This document shows, piece after piece, positions 11,299 through 20,356 of a DNA stretch of 64,000 nucleotides (positions are counted from its first letter, which is position 1; each line of letters begins with the position of its first letter). The position numbers and the translations under genes were made by a program. This stretch comes from Oceanimonas baumannii (lineage in GTDB: Bacteria; Pseudomonadota; Gammaproteobacteria; Enterobacterales; Aeromonadaceae). The stretch spans positions 186,001-250,000 of the forward strand of contig NZ_NQJF01000001.1 of the NCBI RefSeq assembly GCF_002245495.1, written 5' to 3'. The notes beneath the pieces were generated by a model. That model ran no database searches and was not told the origin of the DNA. It saw only the letters and a program-made list of their open reading frames with translations.

Positions 11299-11340
11299 AT
11301 GAGCTCATAAAACAATTTAACAATATCCGCCGCAAACTGT

Positions 11341-11363
11341 TGTTATGCCTCTGTTAACTGTTA
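11341..11363. promoter_or_regulatory. ArcA-box-like TGTTA direct repeats
   Basis: TGTTA occurs at 11341, 11352 and 11359. The first two are 11 bp apart, the one-turn direct-repeat spacing reported for ArcA-P sites. Further half sites lie at 11271 and, inverted, at 11318. Autoregulation by ArcA is inferred. Confidence 0.45.
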
Positions 11364-11501
11364 AAATAACATCAAACTATCAAAAGGACCTCTGTTCTTC
11401 CCGTTTTCTATTCTGTTGGGTATGACGCAGCAACTGCATGGGATGCATATAAAAAATAATAACAGCACTGTGGTCCGGCAAGCCCGGTACCGCTTGTTAA
11501 G

Positions 11502-11527
11502 GTAAGTTTATTACATAAAAAACTTAC
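11502..11527. promoter_or_regulatory. AT-rich dyad in the arcA leader
   Basis: Perfect 8-bp inverted repeat GTAAGTTT (11502-11509) and AAACTTAC (11520-11527) with a 10-bp spacer, 76 bp before the arcA start. It may be an operator or an mRNA hairpin; there is no T tract for termination. Confidence 0.4.
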
Positions 11528-11603
11528 TCTGCGGTTAAAAGGTGAGTCCGCCCAGCCGCAGTGCCGATGACAGTATTTTTACATTCAGAGAACAGGTAAG
11601 CTC

Positions 11604-12320
11604 ATGCAGACTCCACACATTCTTATCGTTGAAGACGAACTGGTCACCCGTAATACCCTTAAAGGTATTTTTGAAGCAGAAGGCTATGCCGTCCTGGAAG
11701 CCACCGACGGCGAAGAAATGTATAAAGCCCTTTCTGATCACAAGGTGAACCTGGTCATCATGGACATCAACCTGCCCGGTAAAAACGGTCTGCTGCTGGC
11801 CCGTGAGCTGCGTGAGCAGCACAATCTGGCGCTGATGTTCCTCACCGGTCGCGATAACGAAGTTGACAAAATCCTGGGCCTGGAAATCGGTGCCGACGAT
11901 TACATCACCAAACCGTTTAATCCCCGTGAGCTCACCATTCGCGCCCGTAATCTGCTGAGCCGTACCATGCAGGCCCCCGACGCTCAGGAAGATGACAAAC
12001 AGATAGACGCCTATCGCTTCAACGGCTGGACCCTGGACATTAACAGCCGTGCGTTGGTCAGCCCCAGTGGTGAAGTATTCAAACTGCCACGCAGTGAGTT
12101 CCGGGCGATGGTTCACTTCTGTGAGCATCCGGGTCAGATCCAGAGCCGTGCCGAGCTGCTGAAGAAAATGACCGGCCGCGAACTCAAGCCGCACGACCGT
12201 ACTGTGGACGTCACCATCCGTCGTATCCGCAAACATTTTGAGTCGGTACCGGACACTCCCGAAATCATCGCGACCATTCACGGTGAAGGCTACCGCTTCT
12301 GCGGCGAGCTGGAAGGGTAA
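11604..12320 (+). CDS. arcA: Aerobic respiration response regulator ArcA
   Basis: OmpR-type response regulator that, when phosphorylated by ArcB under low oxygen, represses TCA cycle and respiratory genes. The 238-residue product equals the E. coli length. The phospho-acceptor is Asp54 in '[13 protein letters not shown]', with '[11 protein letters not shown]' and '[13 protein letters not shown]' completing the receiver. The C-terminal winged helix includes '[17 protein letters not shown]'. ATG at 11604. It ends in a strong terminator shared with the convergent fbaA. Confidence 0.98.
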   Translation: MQTPHILIVEDELVTRNTLKGIFEAEGYAVLEATDGEEMYKALSDHKVNLVIMDINLPGKNGLLLARELREQHNLALMFLTGRDNEVDKILGLEIGADDYITKPFNPRELTIRARNLLSRTMQAPDAQEDDKQIDAYRFNGWTLDINSRALVSPSGEVFKLPRSEFRAMVHFCEHPGQIQSRAELLKKMTGRELKPHDRTVDVTIRRIRKHFESVPDTPEIIATIHGEGYRFCGELEG

Positions 12321-12380
12321 CAACACCGGATTTCGGCTTGATACCGGGGTCACGGAAAATCAATGCATACAATGCAAAAA

Positions 12381-12404
12381 AATACCGGCCTGATGGCCGG
12401 TATT
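12381..12404. terminator. Bidirectional terminator between arcA and fbaA
   Basis: Perfect 10-bp stem (12381-12390 with 12395-12404), 4-nt loop, with T tracts on both strands. It serves arcA on the plus strand and the epd-pgk-fbaA operon on the minus strand. Confidence 0.9.
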
Positions 12405-12425
12405 TTTATTTATTTCAGTGGTGCC

Positions 12426-13505
12426 TTACAGCACGTTGACGGCGTTCAACTCACGGAACGCCTGCTCCAGACGGGCGATCATGCTCAGCTGACCTTCACG
12501 CAGCCAGACGCGAGGATCGTAGTATTTCTTGTTGGGTTTGTCGTCACCATCCGGGTTACCGATCTGTCCCTGCAGATAGGCTTCTTTTTCCTTATAGTAG
12601 TTCATCACGCCAGCCCAGGTGGCCCACTGGGTGTCGGTGTCGATGTTCATCTTGATCACACCGTAGCTGATGGACTCCTTGATTTCCTCGGCTGAAGAGC
12701 CGGAGCCACCGTGGAACACAAAGTCCAGGGACTTGGGTGCCAGACCGAATTTCTCGGACACATACTTCTGGGAGTTGTCCAGGATTTGCGGGGTCAGCTT
12801 GACGTTACCGGGCTTGTATACACCGTGCACATTGCCAAAGGAAGCGGCAATGGTGAACTTGTCGCTGATAGCGCTCAGTTTCTCGTAGGCATAGGCCACG
12901 TCTTCCGGCTGAGTATACAGCAGGGAGCTGTCCATGCCGGTATTATCAACGCCATCTTCTTCACCGCCGGTGCACCCCAGTTCAATTTCCAGGGTCATGC
13001 CAATCTTGCTCATACGCTCCAGGTAGTGGGCGCAAATCTCGATATTTTCTTCCAGGCTTTCTTCGGACAGATCAATCATGTGAGAGCTGAACAACGGCTT
13101 GCCGGTTTCAGCAAAGTGCTTTTCACCGGCATCGAGCAGGCCGTCAATCCAGGGCAGCAGCTTCTTGGCCGCATGGTCGGTATGCAGGATCACCGGGACG
13201 CCGTAAGCATCGGCCACCGCATGGACATGACGCGCACCGGAAATAGCACCGAGAATGGCGGCCTGATGCCCTTCCAGTTTCAGCCCCTTACCCGCAAAGT
13301 AGGCAGCTCCGCCGTTGGAGAACTGCACAATAACCGGAGCATTCACCTTGGCAGCAGCTTCAATCACGGCATTCACCGAGTCGGTACCCACCACGTTAAC
13401 CGCAGGCAGCGCGAACTGGTTTTCCTTGGCAATGGCAAAAATCTTCTGCATGTCGTCGCCGCTGACAACACCCGGCTTGACCACATCGGAAATTTTCTGA
13501 GACAT
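12426..13505 (-). CDS. fbaA: Class II fructose-bisphosphate aldolase
   Basis: Zinc-dependent cleavage of fructose 1,6-bisphosphate to DHAP and glyceraldehyde 3-phosphate. The 359-residue product has the class II signatures 'PVILHTDHAAKKLLPW' (zinc-binding His and catalytic Asp, near residue 108) and 'LEIELGCTGGEEDGVDN' near residue 180, and the loop 'FVFHGGSGSS'. AGGAG precedes the ATG at 13505. It is the third gene of epd-pgk-fbaA, 60 bp after pgk, the classical enterobacterial order. Confidence 0.98.
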   Translation of the reverse strand: MSQKISDVVKPGVVSGDDMQKIFAIAKENQFALPAVNVVGTDSVNAVIEAAAKVNAPVIVQFSNGGAAYFAGKGLKLEGHQAAILGAISGARHVHAVADAYGVPVILHTDHAAKKLLPWIDGLLDAGEKHFAETGKPLFSSHMIDLSEESLEENIEICAHYLERMSKIGMTLEIELGCTGGEEDGVDNTGMDSSLLYTQPEDVAYAYEKLSAISDKFTIAASFGNVHGVYKPGNVKLTPQILDNSQKYVSEKFGLAPKSLDFVFHGGSGSSAEEIKESISYGVIKMNIDTDTQWATWAGVMNYYKEKEAYLQGQIGNPDGDDKPNKKYYDPRVWLREGQLSMIARLEQAFRELNAVNVL

Positions 13506-13529
13506 TGTTTTGCTCCTGTAAGCTTGCTC

Positions 13530-13550
13530 GCGGCCGGTTCGGCCGGCCGC
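13530..13550 (-). other. GC-rich hairpin between pgk and fbaA
   Basis: Perfect 8-bp stem GCGGCCGG/CCGGCCGC (13530-13537 with 13543-13550). It has no T tract, so it is probably a processing or stability element within the operon mRNA rather than a terminator. Confidence 0.5.
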
Positions 13551-13565
13551 AGTGATAAATAGAAT

Positions 13566-14729
13566 TCAGTCGTTGGCACGCTGCTCGAGCATGGCTACCG
13601 CCGGCAGGGTCTTACCTTCCACGAACTCGAGGAAAGCACCACCACCGGTGGAAATATAGGAAACCTGATCCTTGATACCGAATTTATCGATGGCCGCCAG
13701 GGTGTCACCGCCACCGGCAATGGAGAAGGCATCGCTCTCGGCAATGGCTCTGGCCACCACCTCGGTACCGTGGGCAAACTGATCAAATTCAAACACACCC
13801 ACAGGGCCGTTCCACAATATGGTCTTGGCTTCTTTCAGGATTTTAGCCAGCGCCTCGGCAGAATCAGGGCCCAGGTCGAAGATCATGTCATCGGCTTCCA
13901 CTTCGCTCACCGGCTTGATGGCGGCATCGGCCTGCTCGGAAAACTCGGTCCCTACCACCACGTCGGTGGCCAGAGGAATTGCGCACTCGGCGGCCAGCCT
14001 CTTCGCGGTGTCAAGCAGCTCGGGCTCATACAGTGACTTGCCTACACTATGACCGGCGGCGGCAATAAAGGTGTTGGCAATGCCACCGCCCACCACCAGC
14101 TGGTCGGCCACCTGGGACAAGGACTCCAGTACGGTCAGTTTGGTAGAAACCTTGGAGCCACCCACAATCGCCACCATGGGGCGGGCCGGCTTATCCATGG
14201 CTTTGGCCAGGGCTTCCAGCTCGCCGGAAAGCAGCGGGCCGGCACAGGCTACCGGTGCGTATTTCGCTACCCCGTGAGTGGACGCCTGGGCCCGGTGCGC
14301 GGTACCGAAGGCATCCATAACGAACACGTCACACAGCGCGGCATACTGGCGCGAGAGGGTTTCGTCATCTTTTTTCTCACCCTTGTTAAAGCGCACGTTT
14401 TCCAGTACTACAAGCTCACCATCGGCAATGTCCAGGCCGTTCAGGTAATCGGTTGCCAGGCGTACCGGTACGCTGAGCTTGCCAGCCAGGTAGTCTACCA
14501 CCGGTTGCAGAGAGAACTCATCGGCATATTCCCCCTCAACAGGGCGTCCCAGATGCGAGGTCACCATCACTCTGGCCCCTTTGGCCAGAGCCGCCTCAAT
14601 GGTGGGCAGCGAGGCCAGGATGCGGGCATCCGAGCCGACCTTGCCATTTTTGACCGGCACGTTCAGATCGGCACGGATAAGCACCCGCTTACCGGCCAGC
14701 TCGAGTTCATTCATTTTGATGACAGACAT
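13566..14729 (-). CDS. pgk: Phosphoglycerate kinase
   Basis: Transfers phosphate from 1,3-bisphosphoglycerate to ADP in glycolysis. The 387-residue product begins '[20 protein letters not shown]' at the ATG at 14729; the frame open to 14840 overlaps epd and is rejected. Family signatures: '[15 protein letters not shown]' near residue 15, 'TSHLGRP', '[13 protein letters not shown]' and the C-terminal nucleotide loop '[13 protein letters not shown]'. It lies 44 bp downstream of epd and upstream of fbaA. Confidence 0.98.
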   Translation of the reverse strand: MSVIKMNELELAGKRVLIRADLNVPVKNGKVGSDARILASLPTIEAALAKGARVMVTSHLGRPVEGEYADEFSLQPVVDYLAGKLSVPVRLATDYLNGLDIADGELVVLENVRFNKGEKKDDETLSRQYAALCDVFVMDAFGTAHRAQASTHGVAKYAPVACAGPLLSGELEALAKAMDKPARPMVAIVGGSKVSTKLTVLESLSQVADQLVVGGGIANTFIAAAGHSVGKSLYEPELLDTAKRLAAECAIPLATDVVVGTEFSEQADAAIKPVSEVEADDMIFDLGPDSAEALAKILKEAKTILWNGPVGVFEFDQFAHGTEVVARAIAESDAFSIAGGGDTLAAIDKFGIKDQVSYISTGGGAFLEFVEGKTLPAVAMLEQRAND

Positions 14730-14773
14730 AATACGTCCTCTAAATTGGCAGTACTGTTGTGAAAGCGAATCGG

Positions 14774-15793
14774 TTAAATTGTTTTTCCCGCCGCCAGCCA
14801 GGCAAGACTGGTGTCCAGCATGCGGTTGGCAAACCCCCATTCGTTATCGCACCACATCAGCATCTTGATGAGGTTGGCATCACTCACCCGGGTCTGGGTA
14901 CCATCGATAATGGAAGAGTGGGGATCGTGGTTAAAGTCTACCGATACCAGTGGTGCCTCGGTGTAACCGAGAATGCCCCGGAGCGGGCCTTCGGCGGCCT
15001 CGCACAATACACGGTTAACCTCACTCACCGAGGCATGCTTTTCCACGATAATACTGAGATCCATGGCGGTAACGTTAATGGTCGGGACCCGCACGGAAAT
15101 GGCCTCAAATTTGCCGGCAAAGTGCGGCAGTATGCGTTCAACGCCTTTGGCCAGTTTGGTATCTACCGGAATAATGGACTGACTGGCGGCCCGGGTGCGA
15201 CGTAAATCGGCGTGATAAGCGTCGATCACCTGCTGATCATTCATCGACGAGTGAATGGTGGTAATGTTACCGCACTTGATATTGAACACCCGGTGCAGAG
15301 TTTCAATCACCGGCACCACACAGTTAGTGGTGCAGGAAGCATTAGAGACAATGGTTTCACGACCGGTCAGCTGCTGATGATTCACCCCATAGACGATGGT
15401 GGCGTCTACATCGCTGTCAGCCGGATGAGAAAACAGCACACGCCCCGCTCCTGCCGCCATATGCAGTCCGGCATCGCTACGGCTGGAAAGCACCCCGGTG
15501 CAATCCAGCACCAGGTCCACTCCCAGCTCGGCCCAGGGCAGTTTATCCGCCTCAGGCTCGTGACACAGCCGGATGCGATCCTCCCCGATGCACATACTCT
15601 GACCTTCCAGCGTGACTTCCTGACCAAAGCGGCCATGGCTGGAGTCATAACGGGTCAGGTGGGCCATGGCCTCAGGCTCGGCCAGCTCGTTAATGGCCAC
15701 AATTTTCATGTGTTTGTGAAGGCCGCGCTCATAAAAGGCGCGCAGCACGCTGCGACCGATGCGGCCATAGCCATTAATGGCGAGTCGAATCAT
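14774..15793 (-). CDS. epd: Erythrose-4-phosphate dehydrogenase
   Basis: NAD-dependent oxidation of erythrose 4-phosphate to 4-phosphoerythronate in pyridoxal phosphate synthesis; a GAPDH paralogue. The 339-residue product has the Rossmann motif '[14 protein letters not shown]', the catalytic cysteine in '[13 protein letters not shown]' near residue 155, and '[12 protein letters not shown]' at the C-terminus. Position directly before pgk and fbaA supports Epd rather than glycolytic GAPDH, as do the Epd-type residues '[10 protein letters not shown]'. AGGAAG precedes the ATG at 15793. A second, different GAPDH lies at 32833-33846. Confidence 0.92.
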   Translation of the reverse strand: MIRLAINGYGRIGRSVLRAFYERGLHKHMKIVAINELAEPEAMAHLTRYDSSHGRFGQEVTLEGQSMCIGEDRIRLCHEPEADKLPWAELGVDLVLDCTGVLSSRSDAGLHMAAGAGRVLFSHPADSDVDATIVYGVNHQQLTGRETIVSNASCTTNCVVPVIETLHRVFNIKCGNITTIHSSMNDQQVIDAYHADLRRTRAASQSIIPVDTKLAKGVERILPHFAGKFEAISVRVPTINVTAMDLSIIVEKHASVSEVNRVLCEAAEGPLRGILGYTEAPLVSVDFNHDPHSSIIDGTQTRVSDANLIKMLMWCDNEWGFANRMLDTSLAWLAAGKTI

Positions 15794-15903
15794 GGCTGTC
15801 TGCTTCCTGCTGGGCTCAAGGATTGATATTTAAAACTGTGCCAAGTCTAACGAGGATTGAAAGCAAGGGGAATGGTGAAGGCAGTGATGCAGCCCTAAAA
15901 AGG

Positions 15904-15929
15904 AAAAACCCGGCCATCAACATGGCCGG
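15904..15929 (-). terminator. Terminator of the 55-codon gene
   Basis: 8-bp perfect stem CCGGCCAT/ATGGCCGG (15910-15917 with 15922-15929) followed on the minus strand by G and five Ts, 23 bp past the stop of the small gene. Confidence 0.85.
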
Positions 15930-15951
15930 AACATCAATGAAGGAGCAAAAT

Positions 15952-16119
15952 TTACACAACTTCCAGCTCGGGCTCGGGCTCAGTAACCGTGGGGGTCACG
16001 TCGGCCTGCCCGGCCAGCTGCTGCAGCCAGTACAACACGCTGGCAGGGTAACAATCGTCCGCCGACCAGATACAGGGTGGCGGGGTCGAGACAGCACTCA
16101 TACGCGGCACATTATCCAT
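15952..16119 (-). CDS. Small unknown protein, 55 residues
   Basis: I do not recognise this gene. The frame runs from ATG 16119 to TAA 15952. AGGACA lies about 9 nt before the start and a good intrinsic terminator follows, which together make a real gene likely despite its size. The product has two cysteines (16 and 23), an aromatic core 'CIWSADDCYPASVLYWLQQL' and an acidic end 'TEPEPELEVV'. No signal peptide or membrane helix is clear. It lies 104 bp downstream of the MFS transporter on the same strand and may share its transcript. A perfect 7-bp inverted repeat (16155-16173) sits in that gap. Confidence 0.65.
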   Translation of the reverse strand: MDNVPRMSAVSTPPPCIWSADDCYPASVLYWLQQLAGQADVTPTVTEPEPELEVV

Positions 16120-16223
16120 GGACTTGTCCTCGCTGATGGAACCGGACTCAGAATACCGTCATTCATTGACGGTTTAATGACAGTATCCCATTTGCACAAC
16201 AAAGGCCAATTGAGACCCTTTGC

Positions 16224-17612
16224 TCAGCCCGAGGGGGCCGGATTCTGCAGCAGGATGTCATCATTTTCTTCCGCTTGAGCGTCACCCTCGTCCAGATCCA
16301 GCTCCATCTGACCCGCACTGGCTTCCGCAATGGCTTCTTCTTCCAGATCGGGAAACACCTCTTCAATGGGGACATCCACAAACTCATCGTTTCGCGGATC
16401 CAGCTCGGTGATCACCCCCGGTGTGTTAACCGGGGTAGCAATATAGGCGGCCTGCTCTTCCACCGGCACCGCCGGAGTGCGCCACTGCCACCACCAGCTG
16501 TAACCGCACAGCAACAGCGCCACACCGCCACAGCCGATATAGAGCCCCTGCGGCCCGAGCCAGGTCATCATACCGGAGCTGAACAGCGGTCCAAGGGAAC
16601 TGCCCATACCATAACTGAGCAACAATGTCGTACTGGCCGCCACGATATGATGGGCTTCCATACGATCGTTGGTTATGGCCACCGCGACCGGATAGATGGA
16701 GGCGACCATGCCCATATAAAGCGCAGAAAAACCAATCAGAATACCGAGATGATACCCTCCGCCTATAATCACCCCAGCTGCACTCAGCACAATCACCAGA
16801 TTGATCGCGATCATGATGCGACTCCGGTCGAGACGATCACACAGACGGCCCAGCGGCCAGGCAAAGATAATAAACGTAAAGATGGAGGCAGCCATAAAAT
16901 AGGACAACTGCTCTACCGGCAACCCCAGCTGAATCGCATAGACCGGAGCCATGGAATAAAAGCTGCTGATCAGCACACCACTGCACAGCGCGGCCAGCAG
17001 GCCGACCGGCGCACTACGTACAATCTCTTTCAGGCTGATACGCTCAGTGTGCTCTACCGTGGGCGCTTCCATACGGGTAAGCGACAAAGGCACCAACGCG
17101 GCGGTCAGCAGAATGGCCCCGATAGTAAAGGGCACGAACGCCGCCGGATCGGTAAAACCAATCAGCAACTGACCGGCAGTTGCCGCCAGATAGGCACAGA
17201 TCTGATAAGCAAAAAACAGCGTGGCCCGGTTATCACTACTGGCAACGGCACTGAACCAGCTTTCAATCACCACAAAACTGCCGGCTACCGCAATACCACT
17301 GAGTGCCCGCAACAGCGCCCAGATAACAATACTGTCCGTCAGCGGAAATATCAGGGTGGAGCTGGCCAGTACGGCACTGAACACCGCAAAGGCACGAATA
17401 TGTCCTACCCGCCTGATCACCCCGGGCCCGTAGAGGGAGCCAAGGACAAACCCCACCGAATAGCACACCATAATACTGCCGATCAGAGTCGGCTCTACCT
17501 GCTTGAGCCCCAGGTTCACCCCCAGCAGGGTCATCACAAAGGTATTGCCGCCCATCAGCAGAAAAACACTGAAGATCAATGACGACAAAGAAATAACCAG
17601 ACGCTTTATCAT
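16224..17612 (-). CDS. MFS transporter, YcaD-like
   Basis: Twelve-helix major facilitator, 462 residues from the ATG at 17612. It resembles the YcaD branch: 'CYSVGFVLGSLYG' and 'VIRRVGHIRAFAVFSA' in the first half, 'WPLGRLCDRLDRSRIMIA' in the central loop. The substrate is unknown. An unusual C-terminal cytoplasmic tail of about 80 residues is strongly acidic (rich in Glu and Asp), which YcaD lacks. There is no ribosome binding site before 17612. Instead a 26-codon ORF ends in an ATGA overlap with this start, suggesting translational coupling. A TTG at 17678 in frame is a less likely start. Confidence 0.85.
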   Translation of the reverse strand: MIKRLVISLSSLIFSVFLLMGGNTFVMTLLGVNLGLKQVEPTLIGSIMVCYSVGFVLGSLYGPGVIRRVGHIRAFAVFSAVLASSTLIFPLTDSIVIWALLRALSGIAVAGSFVVIESWFSAVASSDNRATLFFAYQICAYLAATAGQLLIGFTDPAAFVPFTIGAILLTAALVPLSLTRMEAPTVEHTERISLKEIVRSAPVGLLAALCSGVLISSFYSMAPVYAIQLGLPVEQLSYFMAASIFTFIIFAWPLGRLCDRLDRSRIMIAINLVIVLSAAGVIIGGGYHLGILIGFSALYMGMVASIYPVAVAITNDRMEAHHIVAASTTLLLSYGMGSSLGPLFSSGMMTWLGPQGLYIGCGGVALLLCGYSWWWQWRTPAVPVEEQAAYIATPVNTPGVITELDPRNDEFVDVPIEEVFPDLEEEAIAEASAGQMELDLDEGDAQAEENDDILLQNPAPSG

Positions 17613-17689
17613 GGCGGAGACGGTCTTAGCGAGTAATAAAAGTAGCTCAGATTGACAGCATTCGGTCGCTCTGAACAAGCTTCATTCAT
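17609..17689 (-). CDS. Possible 26-codon leader ORF coupled to the MFS gene
   Basis: ATG at 17689 opens a 26-codon frame whose TGA (17611-17609) overlaps the MFS start as ATGA. Its own start abuts the stop of a six-codon GTG frame (17690-17710), which carries a GGAGG at 17719-17715. The chain has only one ribosome binding site, at its head, so ribosomes may step from frame to frame into the transporter gene. The peptide looks unstructured and has no known relatives that I can name. Coding status is an inference. Confidence 0.35.
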   Translation of the reverse strand: MNEACSERPNAVNLSYFYYSLRPSPP

Positions 17690-17774
17690 TCAATATTCGG
17701 TGCCGATCACTGTTCCTCCAATCCGCTCGTGCTGCATGCCGGCTATCCCCGTCATTTTTGACACTGCCATAAAT

Positions 17775-17800
17775 AAAAAAACCCCGGCAAAAGCCGGGGT
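17775..17800 (-). terminator. Terminator of glcB
   Basis: Perfect 8-bp stem ACCCCGGC/GCCGGGGT (17781-17788 with 17793-17800), AAAA loop, with six Ts following on the minus strand, 24 bp after the glcB stop. Confidence 0.92.
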
Positions 17801-17824
17801 TTGATATTAGCGGTGTCCTTGCTG

Positions 17825-20002
17825 TCAGCCCTGGGCTTTCAGCTTGCGACGATAAGCGTGCAGCAGCGGCTCGGTGTAACCGCTGGGCTGAGTGGTGCCT
17901 TCAAATACCAGAGCACAGGCCGCCTCAAACGCTACACCGTCAAAACCGGGAGCCATGTTACGATACAGCGGATCACCGGCATTCTGACCGTCAACAATAG
18001 CGGCCATGCGCTTCATGGACTCCATTACCTGATCTTTGGTCAGGATGCCGTGACGCAACCAGTTGGCAATGTGCTGAGCGGAGATACGCAGAGTAGCGCG
18101 GTCTTCCATCAGACCCACGTTATTGATGTCGGGAACCTTGGAGCAGCCAACACCCTGATCGATCCAGCGAACCACGTAACCCAGGATGCCCTGAGCGTTG
18201 TTGTCCAGCTCATTCTGAATCTCTTCAGCGGTCAGCGCGTCCTTGTCGGCCTGAGTCAGCAGCGGAATAGTCAGCAGATCATCCAGACTGGCCGGCTCAC
18301 GGGACATCAGCTCATCCTGACGAGACTTCACATTTACCTGATGGTAGTGAGTCGCATGCAGCACAGCAGCCGTCGGAGACGGAACCCAGGCGGTATTGGC
18401 ACCGGACAGCGGGTGAGCAATTTTCTGCTCCAGCATATCGGCCATGTTGTCGGGGATGGCCCACATGCCTTTACCAATCTGAGCCTTGCCCTGCAAACCA
18501 GCCGCCAGGCCCACATCTACGTTGTTATTCTCGTAAGACTGGATCCAGGCCTGCTGCTTCATGTCGCCTTTACGCACAACCGGGCCGGCTTCCATGCTGG
18601 TGTGAATTTCATCACCAGTCCGATCCAGGAAGCCAGTGTTGATGAACACAACACGCTCACGGGCTTCATAGATGGCAGACTTCAGGTTGGCGCTGGTACG
18701 GCGCTCTTCGTCCATAATACCCACTTTCAGGGTATTCTCGGCCAGGCCCAGTACCTTTTCGATACGGCTGAACAGCTCAACGGTAAACGCCACTTCTTCG
18801 GAGCCGTGCATTTTGGGCTTAACAATATACACACTGCCGGTACGGGAGTTGCGGAACTTGCCGTTGCTCTTAATATCGTGAATGGCGATCAGGCAGGTCA
18901 CCAGGCCGTCGAGAATACCTTCCGGCACTTCGTTACCGTCTTTGTCCAGTACCTGATCGTTGGTCATCAGGTGACCCACGTTACGTACGAACAGCAGACT
19001 GCGGCCGTGCAGGGTGAAGGCTTCGCCCTGAGGGTTCAGGTATTCGCGATCCGGATTCAGGGTACGAATAATTTCCTTGTCGCCTTTCTGGATTTTCTGG
19101 CTCAGGGTACCTTTCATCAGGCCCAGCCAGTTGCGGTATACACCGACTTTGTCTTCGGCGTCTACAGCGGCAACAGAGTCTTCACAGTCCATAATGGTGG
19201 ACAGGGCGGCTTCAACGATAAGATCTTTAATGCCTGCCTTGTCGAGCTGGGCAACAGGGTTGGCAGCATCAAACTGCAGCTCAATGTGCAGTCCGTTGTT
19301 GCGTACCAGTACGGAAGCCGGCGCGGCAACATCGCCCTTGTAACCCGCAAATTTGTCGGCATCGGCCAGAGCAGTGGTCTCACCGTTTTCCAGGGTTACC
19401 TGCAGCTGACCGTTCACCACCTGGTAGGAGGTGGCGTCAGCATGGCTGCCGGCAGCCAGCGGCGCGGCCTGATCCAGCAGATTGCGTCCCCAGGCGATGA
19501 CCTTTTCGGCACGACGCGGGTTCAGGGACTTGGTCTTTTCGGCGCCGTCGGTCTCGGCAATGGCATCGCTGCCGTACAGCGCATCGTACAGGCTGCCCCA
19601 GCGCGCGTTGGCAGCGTTCAGGCAATAACGGGCATTGTTCACCGGTACCACCAGCTGCGGACCGGCCAGGGTAGCCAGCTCAGCATCAACATTGGTCGTG
19701 GTAATTTGATAATCTTCCACTTCCGGAACCAGATAACCAATCTCAGTCAGAAATTGCTTATAGGCTGCGGCATCATGGGGCTTGCCGGCGTGGGTATGGT
19801 GCCATTCGTCAATCTGCTGTTGCAGGGCTTCACGCTTTTCCAGCAGAGCGCGGTTTTTAGGGGCCAGATCGTTGACGATCTGCTCCAGACCACTCCAGAA
19901 AGCAGCGGGCTCCACGCCAGTACCAGGAATGATTTCATTTACTACCAGATCATGGAGAACGGTAGCGACTTGCAAAGTGCCGAGGTGAGTACGTTCCGTC
20001 AT
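17825..20002 (-). CDS. glcB: Malate synthase G
   Basis: Condenses glyoxylate with acetyl-CoA to malate; the monomeric G isoform of about 725 residues, as here. Recognisable segments include '[20 protein letters not shown]' with the active-site acidic residues near 270, 'NRDYLNP'-like '[19 protein letters not shown]', the metal ligand region '[19 protein letters not shown]', and '[20 protein letters not shown]' with the C-terminal catalytic Cys/Asp region. The start is the ATG at 20002. With aceK in the same window it supports an active glyoxylate shunt, although isocitrate lyase is not seen here. Confidence 0.97.
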   Translation of the reverse strand: MTERTHLGTLQVATVLHDLVVNEIIPGTGVEPAAFWSGLEQIVNDLAPKNRALLEKREALQQQIDEWHHTHAGKPHDAAAYKQFLTEIGYLVPEVEDYQITTTNVDAELATLAGPQLVVPVNNARYCLNAANARWGSLYDALYGSDAIAETDGAEKTKSLNPRRAEKVIAWGRNLLDQAAPLAAGSHADATSYQVVNGQLQVTLENGETTALADADKFAGYKGDVAAPASVLVRNNGLHIELQFDAANPVAQLDKAGIKDLIVEAALSTIMDCEDSVAAVDAEDKVGVYRNWLGLMKGTLSQKIQKGDKEIIRTLNPDREYLNPQGEAFTLHGRSLLFVRNVGHLMTNDQVLDKDGNEVPEGILDGLVTCLIAIHDIKSNGKFRNSRTGSVYIVKPKMHGSEEVAFTVELFSRIEKVLGLAENTLKVGIMDEERRTSANLKSAIYEARERVVFINTGFLDRTGDEIHTSMEAGPVVRKGDMKQQAWIQSYENNNVDVGLAAGLQGKAQIGKGMWAIPDNMADMLEQKIAHPLSGANTAWVPSPTAAVLHATHYHQVNVKSRQDELMSREPASLDDLLTIPLLTQADKDALTAEEIQNELDNNAQGILGYVVRWIDQGVGCSKVPDINNVGLMEDRATLRISAQHIANWLRHGILTKDQVMESMKRMAAIVDGQNAGDPLYRNMAPGFDGVAFEAACALVFEGTTQPSGYTEPLLHAYRRKLKAQG

Positions 20003-20302
20003 AATAGTTGCTTCTTCTATTTTAGTTGTCAGTAGTGTTCAATCGACCGATCACTAACCCTGATTGCTTGGGAGCGACAGTTTACCTGCGAAGGAAGAAA
20101 GAGGCAAAGTCGAATTACTAGATATGATCACAGGATCTTCACAAACTGTGCATAAAAAATTATTACTAAACATTTATTACTTACAATTCAACTACCTGTC
20201 ATTTCCGTTCGAATCTTAACCTCTGCTTCATGATCCATCAAGATCCCTCACAGGCTTGCTGCCCGGCTCGTATTTCACGCGGCTTCTCCTGCTGCCGCAT
20301 AA
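20003..20302 (-). other. glcB upstream region
   Basis: About 300 bp between glcB and the phoU terminator with no gene. The stretch 20135-20215 is AT-rich and probably holds the glcB promoter, but I could not assign boxes. A TGTGA-N6-TGTGA arrangement near 20131-20147 is direct rather than inverted, so it is not a normal CRP site. Confidence 0.5.
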
Positions 20303-20326
20303 CAAAAAAACGCGCCGGAGCGCGTT
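20303..20326 (-). terminator. Terminator of the pstCAB-phoU operon
   Basis: 7-bp stem AACGCGC/GCGCGTT (20309-20315 with 20320-20326), 4-nt loop, followed by T7 on the minus strand, 30 bp after the phoU stop. Confidence 0.92.
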
Positions 20327-20356
20327 TGGATAAATTAGATGGTGCAGCGGTTGGAC

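Larger units (their letters stand above)
11179..11603 (+). other. rraA-arcA intergenic region
   Basis: 425 bp without a coding gene. It holds the rraA upstream region and a long arcA leader containing an FNR-like site, clustered TGTTA motifs and a strong AT-rich dyad, each listed separately. I could not place the arcA -35 and -10 boxes with confidence. Confidence 0.7.

Noticed and set aside
20125-20155. CRP site upstream of glcB
   Set aside because: The TGTGA half sites are in direct, not inverted, orientation, so they do not form a CRP dyad.
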